Shown here piece after piece: positions 14,216-23,252 of a stretch of 23,378 nucleotides of DNA. The stretch is taken from IMG/VR virus record IMGVR_UViG_3300046794_000149, positions 1 through 23,378 of that record, one strand, 5' to 3'. This stretch comes from a virus. The translations under genes were made by a program, and so were the position numbers. The stretch's first letter is position 1, and each line of letters begins with the position of its first letter. The notes beneath the pieces are model-generated. The model ran no database searches. It had not been told where the DNA came from and saw only the letters and a program-made list of their open reading frames with translations.

Positions 14216-16725
14216 TGGCATTACGTGTTCAACTCCTTAATGAATTTTTGGGACCGCTTACAATAGAGGAAGCTGACCCTATAGGAATTAATGAGGTTAC
14301 ACAGACAGTAAAGCGCAGCACTGACAATGAGGGGGTGATCTATGAAGTCATTTTTGATATTGATTTTATTAAACAGTCAAGGCAATACATAAAGGAGGCG
14401 TTTGAAAAACATGGCGGTATAGACGCGGAGGTCTTGGTAAATATGTATGAGTACGACCCCAACTTAAGGAAGTGGAAACTCTATGCCAATGGAAAAATAA
14501 ACTATAACAAATATGATCTGTATGAAGATAAAGTTACCGTCAACATTGAGCAGATTGGTTTCCAGAGACGGATTTTAAATTTACTGGACACAAATATAGA
14601 TATTGAAACTACCGTCAGCCAGAACGGTAGCGCTATCCCCCCTATCAATTCATTCCAAGTCCCTTACCACAGTAAAACAATTTACAAAAAGTCCTCCGGC
14701 GGTCCGCAGGATAGTAATGAGTCTCCACACCAAGAAGTTTTCCCATTTAATATTCCACCGGATGATGACCCACCGCCACCAAATCCCATAACAAATCCAA
14801 TTGAATACGAAGCATGGTTAGCGTTAGGTCACCCATTCTCTGTAGAAAAGGATGCAATAATGGTAGGCAGTATGGACACAAATAAAGCAACCTTCGAAGA
14901 GCTGACTGATTTTTTTAAAGTCGGTTTTTCATACCCACAGCTTGAACCAGGCATGGGCGCAGGTTCAAAAACAACCGCAGAATACATCACGCATCTAACC
15001 GCGCATAAAGAAGAGCGGTTTGAAATATACCGCGCCACGGAAGCAGGAAAATTGCGCGCTGCCATTGACATAAACATGAGGCACGCTATTGAAGTCTTGG
15101 GTTCTGGTGGTGACACTAATTATGAAGGCGCTTATGTCTGCGGTATTGAGCACAACAAAACGGCGAACACCGAAATAATTTATTGGTTTGAGATGCGCGA
15201 CAAAAATGACAACATTTTAATCCTTGAACCAATCACGCGCGCACCAACGATGCCCTGCGGAACTACGGACTTCCCTTACGTTCAGGCATCGTATACTAAG
15301 GAGGACGTAAATATTGAGGTGGGGTACAAAATTTATGTATACCACACGATTAGAGTATGGGGCACTTTCACAATGCCGATAGGGTTCAGCACCGAAATTT
15401 TAACGCACAATTTTTTTGTACAAGCATCACCTCGCGAGTGGGATGATAAATCAAAATTTGATGAAGGTGAGCGTGTTATCTATTCCGGAAAAGTATGGGC
15501 GAGTCTTGTCGGTGAAAATATTGGGCACGCTCCTGTTGCTGGTGAACATTGGGAATTTGAAAGCGATTGGGTTGGCGTCACAACACCTACTCAAATATTT
15601 TTTGAGAACGCCACGGTAGCACCATCGACAATAGTAAAAACATTTTTACTGCATGATGTTTACCTGCAATGCTGTAGGTATCTGACAAATGAAATTGATT
15701 GTTTCGCAAGTGATCTTTTGGGGCGAACTGAATTAGGCTACGCCGTTGATGGCGAGGGCGCTTTCATTGGCTGGACTAATGGCGGCAACCTGCGCGCAAT
15801 GGAAGACAAAAAAGTATTTACCAGCATTAAGGAATTAATAGATTTTACCGATGCTGTTTTCTGTGTTGGCTTCGGTTTTGAGATAGACTCTGGCAGAAAC
15901 CTTTTGCGCCTTGAAAAAAGGAATTTCTTTTACAATAAAAACACTCCTATACTATCGTTGGGCAAAGTATATGACATTAAGAAACGCCTTAATCAAAAGA
16001 TGTTTTACAATGAAATCGAATACGGCTATCAGGGCAAATTAGATATTGGGAAAGTCAACGCTGTGGATGAGTTCAACACCCTGCGCAAAGCGGCTATCCC
16101 AATTATAAACACCAAGAACAAATATAAGATCTCAGTTAAGACACGAACGAGCGGCTACCAAATTGAACACCAAAGGAGGTTGCAATTTTCTACCACCGAC
16201 AGCAAACTGGATGATGAAAATTTCGCCATCGTTTTAATCCGTGACTCATCAATCGGTTCTGGCTTCAGGACAAAGCAGGACGAAGGTTATGAATCAATTA
16301 TAAATGTCCTTGACCCTCACACTGGCTACAATTACGACATAGCACCCGCGAGGTGTTTAAAAAACTGGTATCCATTTATAGGAAGTATGTTAATCAGGAG
16401 CACAAATAAGAAAGTGAAATTTTCCTATGGTGAAGTGAATTATGTCATGGCTTCTAAAAAAATTGGTGAGACTGATTACCTGCATGAGGATGGGGAATTT
16501 GATTTGAGCGGTATCGAACCACTGTTTGAACCATTCATGTACGAGTTCAAAAAAGAATTGCGCCGGGACAGTTTCCAATTGATCAAAACAATCCCTTATG
16601 GTGTTATAAACTTTGAAGACCGTCAAGGAAATAAATTTGAGGCGTTCATTTCTGACAAAGGAGTTGAGCACGACTCATTTAAAAATATGGGTGACTTTGA
16701 ATTGTTACACGTTTATAGAAAATAA
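14215..16725 (+). CDS. Large tail-tip protein with CBM5/12-like insert
   Basis: This 836-aa protein directly follows the tape measure, where distal tail and tail-tip hub proteins lie. The N-terminus (MALRVQLLNEFLGPLTIEEA) leads into a strand-rich domain to about residue 130. A linker at 181-191 is Asp/Pro rich (PPDDDPPPPNP). Residues 406-450 (PREWDDKSKFDEGERVIYSG then KVWASL to HWEFES) form a carbohydrate-binding-like module of the same design as one in the connector. The rest, to the end, includes LGKVYDIKKRLNQKMFYNEI and RCLKNWYPFIGSML; I have no clear family for it. A receptor-contacting hub or baseplate role is inferred. The ATG shares its A with the tape measure stop (TAATG). Confidence 0.65.
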   Translation: MALRVQLLNEFLGPLTIEEADPIGINEVTQTVKRSTDNEGVIYEVIFDIDFIKQSRQYIKEAFEKHGGIDAEVLVNMYEYDPNLRKWKLYANGKINYNKYDLYEDKVTVNIEQIGFQRRILNLLDTNIDIETTVSQNGSAIPPINSFQVPYHSKTIYKKSSGGPQDSNESPHQEVFPFNIPPDDDPPPPNPITNPIEYEAWLALGHPFSVEKDAIMVGSMDTNKATFEELTDFFKVGFSYPQLEPGMGAGSKTTAEYITHLTAHKEERFEIYRATEAGKLRAAIDINMRHAIEVLGSGGDTNYEGAYVCGIEHNKTANTEIIYWFEMRDKNDNILILEPITRAPTMPCGTTDFPYVQASYTKEDVNIEVGYKIYVYHTIRVWGTFTMPIGFSTEILTHNFFVQASPREWDDKSKFDEGERVIYSGKVWASLVGENIGHAPVAGEHWEFESDWVGVTTPTQIFFENATVAPSTIVKTFLLHDVYLQCCRYLTNEIDCFASDLLGRTELGYAVDGEGAFIGWTNGGNLRAMEDKKVFTSIKELIDFTDAVFCVGFGFEIDSGRNLLRLEKRNFFYNKNTPILSLGKVYDIKKRLNQKMFYNEIEYGYQGKLDIGKVNAVDEFNTLRKAAIPIINTKNKYKISVKTRTSGYQIEHQRRLQFSTTDSKLDDENFAIVLIRDSSIGSGFRTKQDEGYESIINVLDPHTGYNYDIAPARCLKNWYPFIGSMLIRSTNKKVKFSYGEVNYVMASKKIGETDYLHEDGEFDLSGIEPLFEPFMYEFKKELRRDSFQLIKTIPYGVINFEDRQGNKFEAFISDKGVEHDSFKNMGDFELLHVYRK

Positions 16726-16730
16726 TTGTT

Positions 16731-18944
16731 ATGGCATGGACAATGGTAAATCCTACCTTCTGGACAAAGTTTGATGCAGGAACTTTTGAAGGTTCAGATA
16801 TTGGTGATGTATCTGCGGGTGTTGTAGATGGTCACGCGCAATATGGATTTTCTACAGCGCAGAAACATGATGGCACAAAAAGTTTTTTAGCTAATCTACT
16901 TGACAGTCCTTCATATAGTTTTTCGGGTAACTATGGTCATCGTTCACTGGTAAGGTTTAGACCTGGTGGTGCTTTCGTAGCTGGCAGAAGATACACGTTT
17001 AACGGTTGGGTTTATTGGGGTAATAGAGGACACACGGTAACGGACAAAAATGTTCAATTAAAAGTTAAGTATGCGACCACTGCATTCCCTGATGTATCTG
17101 CAATTCCAAACAGGGATGCAATAATTGATTCAGATACTTACGGCTTTTGGATACCATTTTCATATCAGTTCATTGCCCCATCAACGAGCACCGCGTCTAA
17201 TTCTTGGCTCGCTTTCGTGCTTGATTGGGACGTAAGAGAATATCCTTCCACCTCACCAATAGAAGACATACAAATATTTTTTGATGGCTTCACTGCAACA
17301 GAGGAAAGCAACACACCACCGCCACCAATTAATATAACTGGCATTGTAACAAATGTTACATCGCACGGCGCGAATAATGGGTCGATTGACGCAAGTGTTA
17401 CAGGTGGCGTAGGACCATTTACTTATTCATGGAACAACGGTGCGACTACCCAAGACATCTTTGCACTTGTTCCCGGAACGTATACGGTCATAGTTACTGA
17501 CACAGTAGGCGGCGCAGTTAAAAGTCAATCCTTCAACATTACCGAGCCATCGGTAATGGTTGCGTCCTATACGAAAACAGACGCGACCGCAGACGGTGAA
17601 AGTGATGGAACGATAACTTTGTCGGTGTCCGGTGGCTCTGGCAATAGGACTTTTTTGTGGAACGATGGACCTACTTCACAAAATAGAGCTGGCTTAATAG
17701 CTGGAATTTATACCGTGCTTATACACGATGTAAGCACAGCGGAAGAAATTTTCCTGACCATTGAAATTACTGAGCCTGCGCCAACGGTAGTGAACGGGAC
17801 TTTTTTGACTGTCCCCACTATGAACTCTATTCATTTTGTTGTGCGCGAAGATGTCAGCCAGTGCGATAACCCGCAGGGGTTGGATAATGTATTGCTTTGC
17901 GAGCAACAGCATGAGGGCTTTGATCAGGTAAATTACTTTCAGCCATTTAACATTTGTGACATAGTATCGACTCAGTTTAATTCTGATTTTTTAAATTTTG
18001 CAATTGAATTGCGAAAATATTCCACCAGTGAAGTAGTTAAAACATTTTCTTATGAATTGAAGGAACAAAATATTGGGGTCACAGAAGAGTTTGGCATTGC
18101 AATCCGCGCGCATACTGTCACGGGACAAAGCAGAGTTTATTTTAATTCCGGACCGTTACCAATACCGTTGAGCGTTGGTGATGTTTTTCAGATTATAAAT
18201 AATGTCAATGGCTACAATGGTAATTATGGTATCGTGGATATTATTAACGACCCAACTTTAGGCTATCAATATTTAGTCATAACAAAAAATTATACAGGTC
18301 CGGGCACATCACAAACTGCAACAGGAAAATTTGATACCTCCACAACAAATTTCAATGTGTTTGAAAGTGTGCATTCATTTAGTAATGTACCAGAGGGCGA
18401 ATATTATATAAGGCTACTAGCATTCGACACTATCGATGGAATCAATTTTAAAGAAGCGAGAAGCGAACCGCTGGACATACGCAATTCACACCCGGGTACA
18501 AATCAAATCAAATATAAAAACATCGACAATGCTTTCGATATAACATGGACCACTGGCTATCAGGGAATGATTAGAGTACCATCACATTTCGGGCATAGAC
18601 GAAGCCCGGGAGGTGAACGGTCAACAAACAGGAACAGCGACTACAGTATTGTTAAGGTGAGCGCAAAGAAAACCCGGGTGTTATTATTTCAGGTCTGGTC
18701 TTTACCGCCTTACATGCATGAAAAGTTAGGGACTTTATTGGATTGCGATAATTATACAATCAACAACATTGAATGTCAAACGACTGAAGGGTATGCAGAG
18801 CCAGAGTATAAGGACAGATCATTGCTTGCAAACTCTTCCGTGAAATTAGAAGCTAAATGGTACGACCGTTACAATAGTGATGACCTCGGAAGTGTTGCCG
18901 ATGGTGGATTTATAATGACCGAGACAGGATTCTTAAAACGTTAA
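16731..18944 (+). CDS. Tail adhesin with jelly-roll-like domain and two SprB-like repeats
   Basis: This 737-aa protein has several parts. Residues 10-190 look like a beta-sandwich carbohydrate-binding domain (for example RRYTFNGWVYWGNRG). A TPPPP linker follows at 195-199. Two SprB-like repeats span 201-273 and 276-349; the first has NGSIDASVTGGVGPFTYSWN, NGATTQDI and PGTYTVIVTD, and the second has DGTITLSVSGGSGNRTFLWN. The remaining 390 residues are unique, strand-rich and end with a region of dense aromatic and charged residues. SprB repeats are known from the gliding-motility adhesin of Flavobacterium. Here they probably extend a receptor-binding part of the tail. Function is inferred; the repeats are clear. 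Confidence 0.75.
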   Translation: MAWTMVNPTFWTKFDAGTFEGSDIGDVSAGVVDGHAQYGFSTAQKHDGTKSFLANLLDSPSYSFSGNYGHRSLVRFRPGGAFVAGRRYTFNGWVYWGNRGHTVTDKNVQLKVKYATTAFPDVSAIPNRDAIIDSDTYGFWIPFSYQFIAPSTSTASNSWLAFVLDWDVREYPSTSPIEDIQIFFDGFTATEESNTPPPPINITGIVTNVTSHGANNGSIDASVTGGVGPFTYSWNNGATTQDIFALVPGTYTVIVTDTVGGAVKSQSFNITEPSVMVASYTKTDATADGESDGTITLSVSGGSGNRTFLWNDGPTSQNRAGLIAGIYTVLIHDVSTAEEIFLTIEITEPAPTVVNGTFLTVPTMNSIHFVVREDVSQCDNPQGLDNVLLCEQQHEGFDQVNYFQPFNICDIVSTQFNSDFLNFAIELRKYSTSEVVKTFSYELKEQNIGVTEEFGIAIRAHTVTGQSRVYFNSGPLPIPLSVGDVFQIINNVNGYNGNYGIVDIINDPTLGYQYLVITKNYTGPGTSQTATGKFDTSTTNFNVFESVHSFSNVPEGEYYIRLLAFDTIDGINFKEARSEPLDIRNSHPGTNQIKYKNIDNAFDITWTTGYQGMIRVPSHFGHRRSPGGERSTNRNSDYSIVKVSAKKTRVLLFQVWSLPPYMHEKLGTLLDCDNYTINNIECQTTEGYAEPEYKDRSLLANSSVKLEAKWYDRYNSDDLGSVADGGFIMTETGFLKR
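17331..17549 (+). repeat. SprB-like repeat 1 (in the tail adhesin)
   Basis: Residues 201-273 of the tail adhesin: GSIDASVTGG, PFTYSWNNGATTQDI and PGTYTVIVTD are the typical SprB repeat anchors (Gly-Ser/Thr-Ile, Tyr-Ser-Trp-x-Asn-Gly, Gly-Thr-Tyr-Thr-Val). It ends FNITEPS, matching the end of the second copy. Confidence 0.75.
17556..17777 (+). repeat. SprB-like repeat 2 (in the tail adhesin)
   Basis: Residues 276-349 of the tail adhesin: DGTITLSVSGG, TFLWNDGPTSQNRA and AGIYTVLIHD align with the first copy (the central Tyr-Ser-Trp has become Phe-Leu-Trp), and it ends IEITEPA. Only two copies are seen, whereas bacterial adhesins often have many. Confidence 0.7.
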
Positions 18945-18951
18945 AAATATT

Positions 18952-21900
18952 ATGGCAGAAGAGTTAAGTAATGCTCGAATTGATCAATTGCCATTGTGCG
19001 CAGAATTGAAACCAGGCTATTGGGGCGCAGTGAGGAACATGGACAACCATATTACTGAGCGGTTTGATTTTGCCGCTTTGCTAACGTCAACGACTTCAGG
19101 TAATTTTGAATGGATAACAGACCATGCCTACAGTGATGGTGAGGTCGTTACGTGGCATGGTGAATGGTATCAAGCCAACGGCGATATCGCTGAAAATGTT
19201 GTCCCGGGTACAGACCCCGCATGGGAAGTCATAAGTAAATCACCTTCTGGTTTTACGTTTTGGCAAGCAGGAGTTTATACTCAGGATGATGTATTTGTAT
19301 TGTACAAAATGTCAACGGACCCAGACGCGCCAGACATACAAATTTTCTGGTTAGCGAATCCATTAAGACCATTTCCATCTTCAAATTTTTTAACTGAGTT
19401 GGAAGCAGGTGATTGGATAATGATTTCAGGTGGTGGTGATGGTGGCGGTGGCTCTGGAATAATAGAACGCGCTTGGAAATTTATTGCCAACACTACCGCG
19501 AGCGACCCGGGCAATGGTTCATTCAGAATGAATAATAGCGATGCAAATTTAGTAACCGAATTATATTTTTCTGAAACCGCTGCCGCGAGCTTTGATGCCG
19601 CTGCGTTGTTTGGAGTGTTGGAAGTAGGTTATAGAATAATAGCTCAACAAAGAAATGATGCATCAAGGCTTTTAGTTTTTGAAATTGCTTCCGCACCTAT
19701 TGACAATGGAGCTTGGTGGACTGTCCCGGTTAATGTTGTAGATGTTCGCGGTTTATTATTTGTGGCTAGTGCGGAAGTCGTTTTTCTATTTGACTTAAGT
19801 AAACCAGCGCCAGCGATACCAGACGCCAGCGAAACCGTAAAAGGTCTTATTGAAATTGCTACGCAGGCAGAAGTTAACGCGGGTATAGATGACCTTAGGG
19901 CAATTACTCCTTTTAAATTAGCTAATCGACCATCTACTGGCTGGTCATTGGCATCTGGTGGAACATTAACAGGAGTAAACACAATTACTTCTAATGCACC
20001 GAATCAATTAAATTTTGGTGGCACTTGGACAGCGACAGCAGACAATCAATTCCATGAACAATTTAATCCGACAATATCCGCCCGGATTGCTGGTGGTGAT
20101 ACAGTTATTAGCAAACTTTATAACCCTACATTAATAGCTACAGCGAGCAGCCAAAATTTAATTGCAGTAGATATTAATCCAACGTTTCCAGTAGCAGGTG
20201 CTTCAAATATTGGTTTAAGAATGCGATCAGGTTCAATGCTTTTAGGGGCAACCACATCACTTGTTAGCGGTGGTGTCTTTAGGTTGGAAATAAAAGGGTT
20301 TGGAAATTCTACATTAGGTGCTGCTTTAGCAGTATATAATAGTGATAATGCGAGAATGCTACGCACTGTAGATAATGGTGTAATACTTATCGGTGGTGCT
20401 AACCTTGGTGGTCTTGCCCCTTCTATATCGGTACAAGATAATACAGCACAAAATGTTTTAGGTAATGGATTACATTTTAATACCCATTATACAAATTCAG
20501 CTACAAATAGAGTTGGATATTATTTTACTACAGATGGTGCCATTACAGAAAACGCAACCACAACGACTTATTTGACCATTGCAGATGTTTCATTCAATCC
20601 AACGGCTGGCACAAATAGTTTACAAATGTGGAGATTGCGTCCATCAATAAATCAAACAGGTACAGCAACAGGTTATATTGCAGGCTATGTTTATGACCCC
20701 GCCATCACTGCAATAATTGGTAAAAATTATTCTTTCATATCCTCATCTGGTGACGCTGGTTTTGGAACGATGACGCCTACTGCCAAAATTCATGCGAAGG
20801 GAAATGGAACAACGACAGGTGAATTATTCAGACTCGATGACAGTGCTAATGTAAATAGAATATTTGTTTATGACGGTGGTTCTTATTATGGAACGATTAC
20901 AAACGGCAACGACTATGCGCGAACTGCCGGAGGAATAAACTTAAGTCAAAATGGTAGTAACACTTCAATACATTTTACTGTTAATGGCAATGTTTCACAA
21001 TTAAGAGTGGCAGATGGCGGAGGAAATTTAAAGGGTCGCCTTATTTACAATGGCTATGTCGGTCTGGAATCACTTGATAACACAATGCCTATCAAAGTAG
21101 CCATGCCTATTGTCAACGCAGCGTCAGGCGCTTTCGTAGTATTGAATGTAAAGGATAATGGAACAGCCTTCAATCCGTCATCAGGTACGGCGTCATTCAC
21201 TTCTCTTTTAATTAACCCACTTTATAATGTTACTGGTACATACATCGGTAGAATTACTGGCATTGATTACAACCCAGCATTGACTTCTATGATTGGCGTT
21301 ACTCACTATGGCGCGTTAATAAGAAGTGGATTAGTTGGAATGGGTCTTGGCGCAACATTACCGACCGCAGCATTACACGTTAAAAGTCCGGGCAACACAT
21401 CTTCTACCTACTGTGCAAAATTTGATAATTCAGATGGGGTAATGTTGTTAGGTGTCAACGATGGCAAGTACATAGAAATAGGTGGTGATACTTTTGTAAT
21501 TAGTGTCGGTAGTACAATTCCATCTGGGGCTGCCTACATGGAAATTAACTCAAATCAAGTTTTGGCTTACTTCATGACTGATAAAGTGGGGAATGTAATT
21601 GAGGAAATTACAACTACTACCGGGGCAATATCAAGAAAGTTAAAAACTGAACTTGTGGTCGACCAATTAGCTGGTGATTGTCCAATGACATATATACAAA
21701 GACAGTCAACAGTGGCGGCTGCATCCACGACAACAACAGTGGCGGCTGTGAACATGGCAGTCAGTGAACAAATAATGGACGTTCGTGTACAATTTATAAT
21801 CACAGAACTTGGTGGTGATGGTGGCGGCTGTAATATAAATGCAACCATCCGCAGAAGTTCTGCCGGGACTGTTGCGTTAGTTGGTGCGCAAGATAAAGGC

Positions 21901-22080
21901 GCAGGTGAGCGCAGGATTGCTGCAAGTGGTGCGCCTGATTGGACTTGTAATTTAGTCGCGGATGATACTAACAAACGACTAAATATAAATTTCACAAATA
22001 ATTCTGCAACCCCTGTCCCTAAAGCCTTTAAAGTCACTGCACACATTTGGTATACGAAAACTATTGAACCATCAGTATAA
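18952..22080 (+). CDS. Large tail fibre with CBM-like modules and TPTA repeats
   Basis: This 1042-aa protein is a probable receptor-binding fibre. Residues 52-95 and 102-159 are two Trp-rich CBM5/12-like modules (the first has VVTWHGEWYQANGD and AWEVIS). A Gly-rich linker at 160-169 follows. Residues 292-324 (ASETVKGLIEIATQAEVNAG then RAITPFKLA) match the phage tail-fibre pattern TVKG(I/L)(V/I)E(L/I)AT..E...G...R.(V/I)TP..L. Three diverged blocks follow near 361-483, 539-650 and 746-845; the last two share NPA(I/L)T...IG, a Gly-rich turn, and TPTA-(K/A)-(I/L)-H. No S74-peptidase chaperone signature is seen at the C-terminus. The ATG follows the adhesin stop by seven bases; the stop shares one base with the next ATG. 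Confidence 0.8.
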   Translation: MAEELSNARIDQLPLCAELKPGYWGAVRNMDNHITERFDFAALLTSTTSGNFEWITDHAYSDGEVVTWHGEWYQANGDIAENVVPGTDPAWEVISKSPSGFTFWQAGVYTQDDVFVLYKMSTDPDAPDIQIFWLANPLRPFPSSNFLTELEAGDWIMISGGGDGGGGSGIIERAWKFIANTTASDPGNGSFRMNNSDANLVTELYFSETAAASFDAAALFGVLEVGYRIIAQQRNDASRLLVFEIASAPIDNGAWWTVPVNVVDVRGLLFVASAEVVFLFDLSKPAPAIPDASETVKGLIEIATQAEVNAGIDDLRAITPFKLANRPSTGWSLASGGTLTGVNTITSNAPNQLNFGGTWTATADNQFHEQFNPTISARIAGGDTVISKLYNPTLIATASSQNLIAVDINPTFPVAGASNIGLRMRSGSMLLGATTSLVSGGVFRLEIKGFGNSTLGAALAVYNSDNARMLRTVDNGVILIGGANLGGLAPSISVQDNTAQNVLGNGLHFNTHYTNSATNRVGYYFTTDGAITENATTTTYLTIADVSFNPTAGTNSLQMWRLRPSINQTGTATGYIAGYVYDPAITAIIGKNYSFISSSGDAGFGTMTPTAKIHAKGNGTTTGELFRLDDSANVNRIFVYDGGSYYGTITNGNDYARTAGGINLSQNGSNTSIHFTVNGNVSQLRVADGGGNLKGRLIYNGYVGLESLDNTMPIKVAMPIVNAASGAFVVLNVKDNGTAFNPSSGTASFTSLLINPLYNVTGTYIGRITGIDYNPALTSMIGVTHYGALIRSGLVGMGLGATLPTAALHVKSPGNTSSTYCAKFDNSDGVMLLGVNDGKYIEIGGDTFVISVGSTIPSGAAYMEINSNQVLAYFMTDKVGNVIEEITTTTGAISRKLKTELVVDQLAGDCPMTYIQRQSTVAAASTTTTVAAVNMAVSEQIMDVRVQFIITELGGDGGGCNINATIRRSSAGTVALVGAQDKGAGERRIAASGAPDWTCNLVADDTNKRLNINFTNNSATPVPKAFKVTAHIWYTKTIEPSV
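20566..21486 (+). repeat. Diverged duplicated blocks in the tail fibre
   Basis: Within the fibre, block 20566-20901 (residues 539-650) and block 21187-21486 (residues 746-845) align through FNPTAG/INPLYN, the TG...GY or TG...GI turn, DPAITAIIG/NPALTSMIG, SSGDAGFGTMTPTAKIHAKG and RSGLVGMGLGATLPTAALHV. A more distant third copy at 20032-20400 has the NPT..A..S..I..DINPTF portion but not the TPTA element. They look like old duplications rather than recent ones. Confidence 0.6.
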
Positions 22081-22853
22081 TGACTCAGATACAAGGAGCT
22101 ATACTTAAGGGTATGACAATTGACGGGGCGGCATTCAATACTCCCGTTGATCTTGGCGCGGCAATATGGTTGCAACGTGGCGTTGGTGTTACTGGCACAA
22201 CGACTATAACTAACTGGGCAGACCAAAGCGGTAACGCAAGGAATTTTGGATTCACCGCTGGCGTTGCATACAATTCGGCCAATGGAATAGTCTCATTTAA
22301 TGGCACTTCAAATTATATGGCTTTAACAGGGAGCGCCAACGTTCCAAATTCGTCAATAATGGAGGCAACTTTTGTAATTCGTTTCCCTGACCTTGGGAGA
22401 GCCGACACTATATTTTCGAAAGCACTTGCCGCAGGTGTCGATACTAATGCTGGCAAAATCCAGAAGTTAATTGGAAGTCAATTAAACAGTAGAATAAACG
22501 TTGGAACAGGAGCGCCAACAACAACCGCAGAACTTTTACAAGAAGATGTTTTTATGATAATTTCTTTTTTCGGTGCCCCTACTCAATTTTCATTTCGTAT
22601 TAATAATATAAGTCCCACATACATTTCACGATCAGGTTGGTCGTGGGTTTCGACCGCCACAGCCACTAATATGAGAATATACATTGGTGCTGAAACTACT
22701 GATAGCGTTGGAGGTGGTTACGGAACACCAGCAAGTTGGGGGAAATTTGATATAGTAGATTTTTGCATGTTTGATGGTAAGGTGTTAAACACTGTTCAGC
22801 GCACACGATTAATAAATTATTACAAAAGAGTTTACGCAGATTTATTTATTTAA
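22080..22853 (+). CDS. LamG/concanavalin-like tail protein
   Basis: This 257-aa protein starts at the fibre's stop (TAATG). The section AIWLQRGVGVTGTTTITNWA then DQSGNARNFGF, followed by IVSFNGTSNYMAL, follows the WL.A..GV....V..WADQSG....A...........FNGT pattern of LamG/concanavalin-like jelly-roll domains, which bind sugars. The remainder, up to IVDFCMFDGKVLNTVQRTRL, matches the ending usual for these domains, with a strand and then a helix. It is probably a surface-binding tail protein working with the fibre. The exact ligand cannot be read from sequence. Confidence 0.72.
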   Translation: MTQIQGAILKGMTIDGAAFNTPVDLGAAIWLQRGVGVTGTTTITNWADQSGNARNFGFTAGVAYNSANGIVSFNGTSNYMALTGSANVPNSSIMEATFVIRFPDLGRADTIFSKALAAGVDTNAGKIQKLIGSQLNSRINVGTGAPTTTAELLQEDVFMIISFFGAPTQFSFRINNISPTYISRSGWSWVSTATATNMRIYIGAETTDSVGGGYGTPASWGKFDIVDFCMFDGKVLNTVQRTRLINYYKRVYADLFI

Positions 22854-22874
22854 AAATTCTAAACAAAAAAATAT

Positions 22875-23252
22875 ATGGAAGTTGCATTAACACAATCAGA
22901 AAAAGACCAGCTAAGAGCTGACCCAAAGTACAAAAAGTATTTTCAAGATTCTATAATGGGTGATGACGCTGGGGGCGTTGGTTTTTTATTACGCCTAACA
23001 TCAGCAGTGGATATAACGCAGGTTATTGCGATAGTAGTAGCAAGGGCAATAAGAAAAGAACCTAACATAGTTTTTCAAGACCCAACACTTCTAAATTTTA
23101 TCGATGTTCAAATCAATGTGCGAGATATTGACAAAAAAGAAGATAGCGTTCAAGGTGAATTACTACAACAAGTGACCGCATACTTAAATGCCGACAACAG
23201 AATTACATTATTAGTCGGTGACTACATGGCGAATAAAGGACTCGCGTATTAA
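22875..23252 (+). CDS. Unknown 125-aa protein after the fibre cluster
   Basis: I do not recognise this protein. It begins MEVALTQSEKDQLRADPKYK, has a hydrophobic part (VDITQVIAIVVARAIRK, residues 45-61) that may be a buried or amphipathic helix, and ends with a mixed helix-strand region including GELLQQVTAYLNADNRITLL. No signal peptide or catalytic motif is obvious. It starts 22 bases after the LamG-like gene with an A-rich leader, and its stop overlaps the next start by one base (TAATG), so it is in the same operon. Confidence 0.55.
   Translation: MEVALTQSEKDQLRADPKYKKYFQDSIMGDDAGGVGFLLRLTSAVDITQVIAIVVARAIRKEPNIVFQDPTLLNFIDVQINVRDIDKKEDSVQGELLQQVTAYLNADNRITLLVGDYMANKGLAY

Noticed and set aside
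14390-14402. AAGGAGG-type Shine-Dalgarno-like bases
   Set aside because: They lie inside the tail-tip gene with no nearby start in a useful frame, and other genes here do not use such sites.
21567-22226. A 219-aa open frame on the - strand
   Set aside because: It lies opposite the fibre and LamG-like genes, is Ser/Thr/Cys-rich like other antisense shadows, and all genuine genes here run on the + strand.
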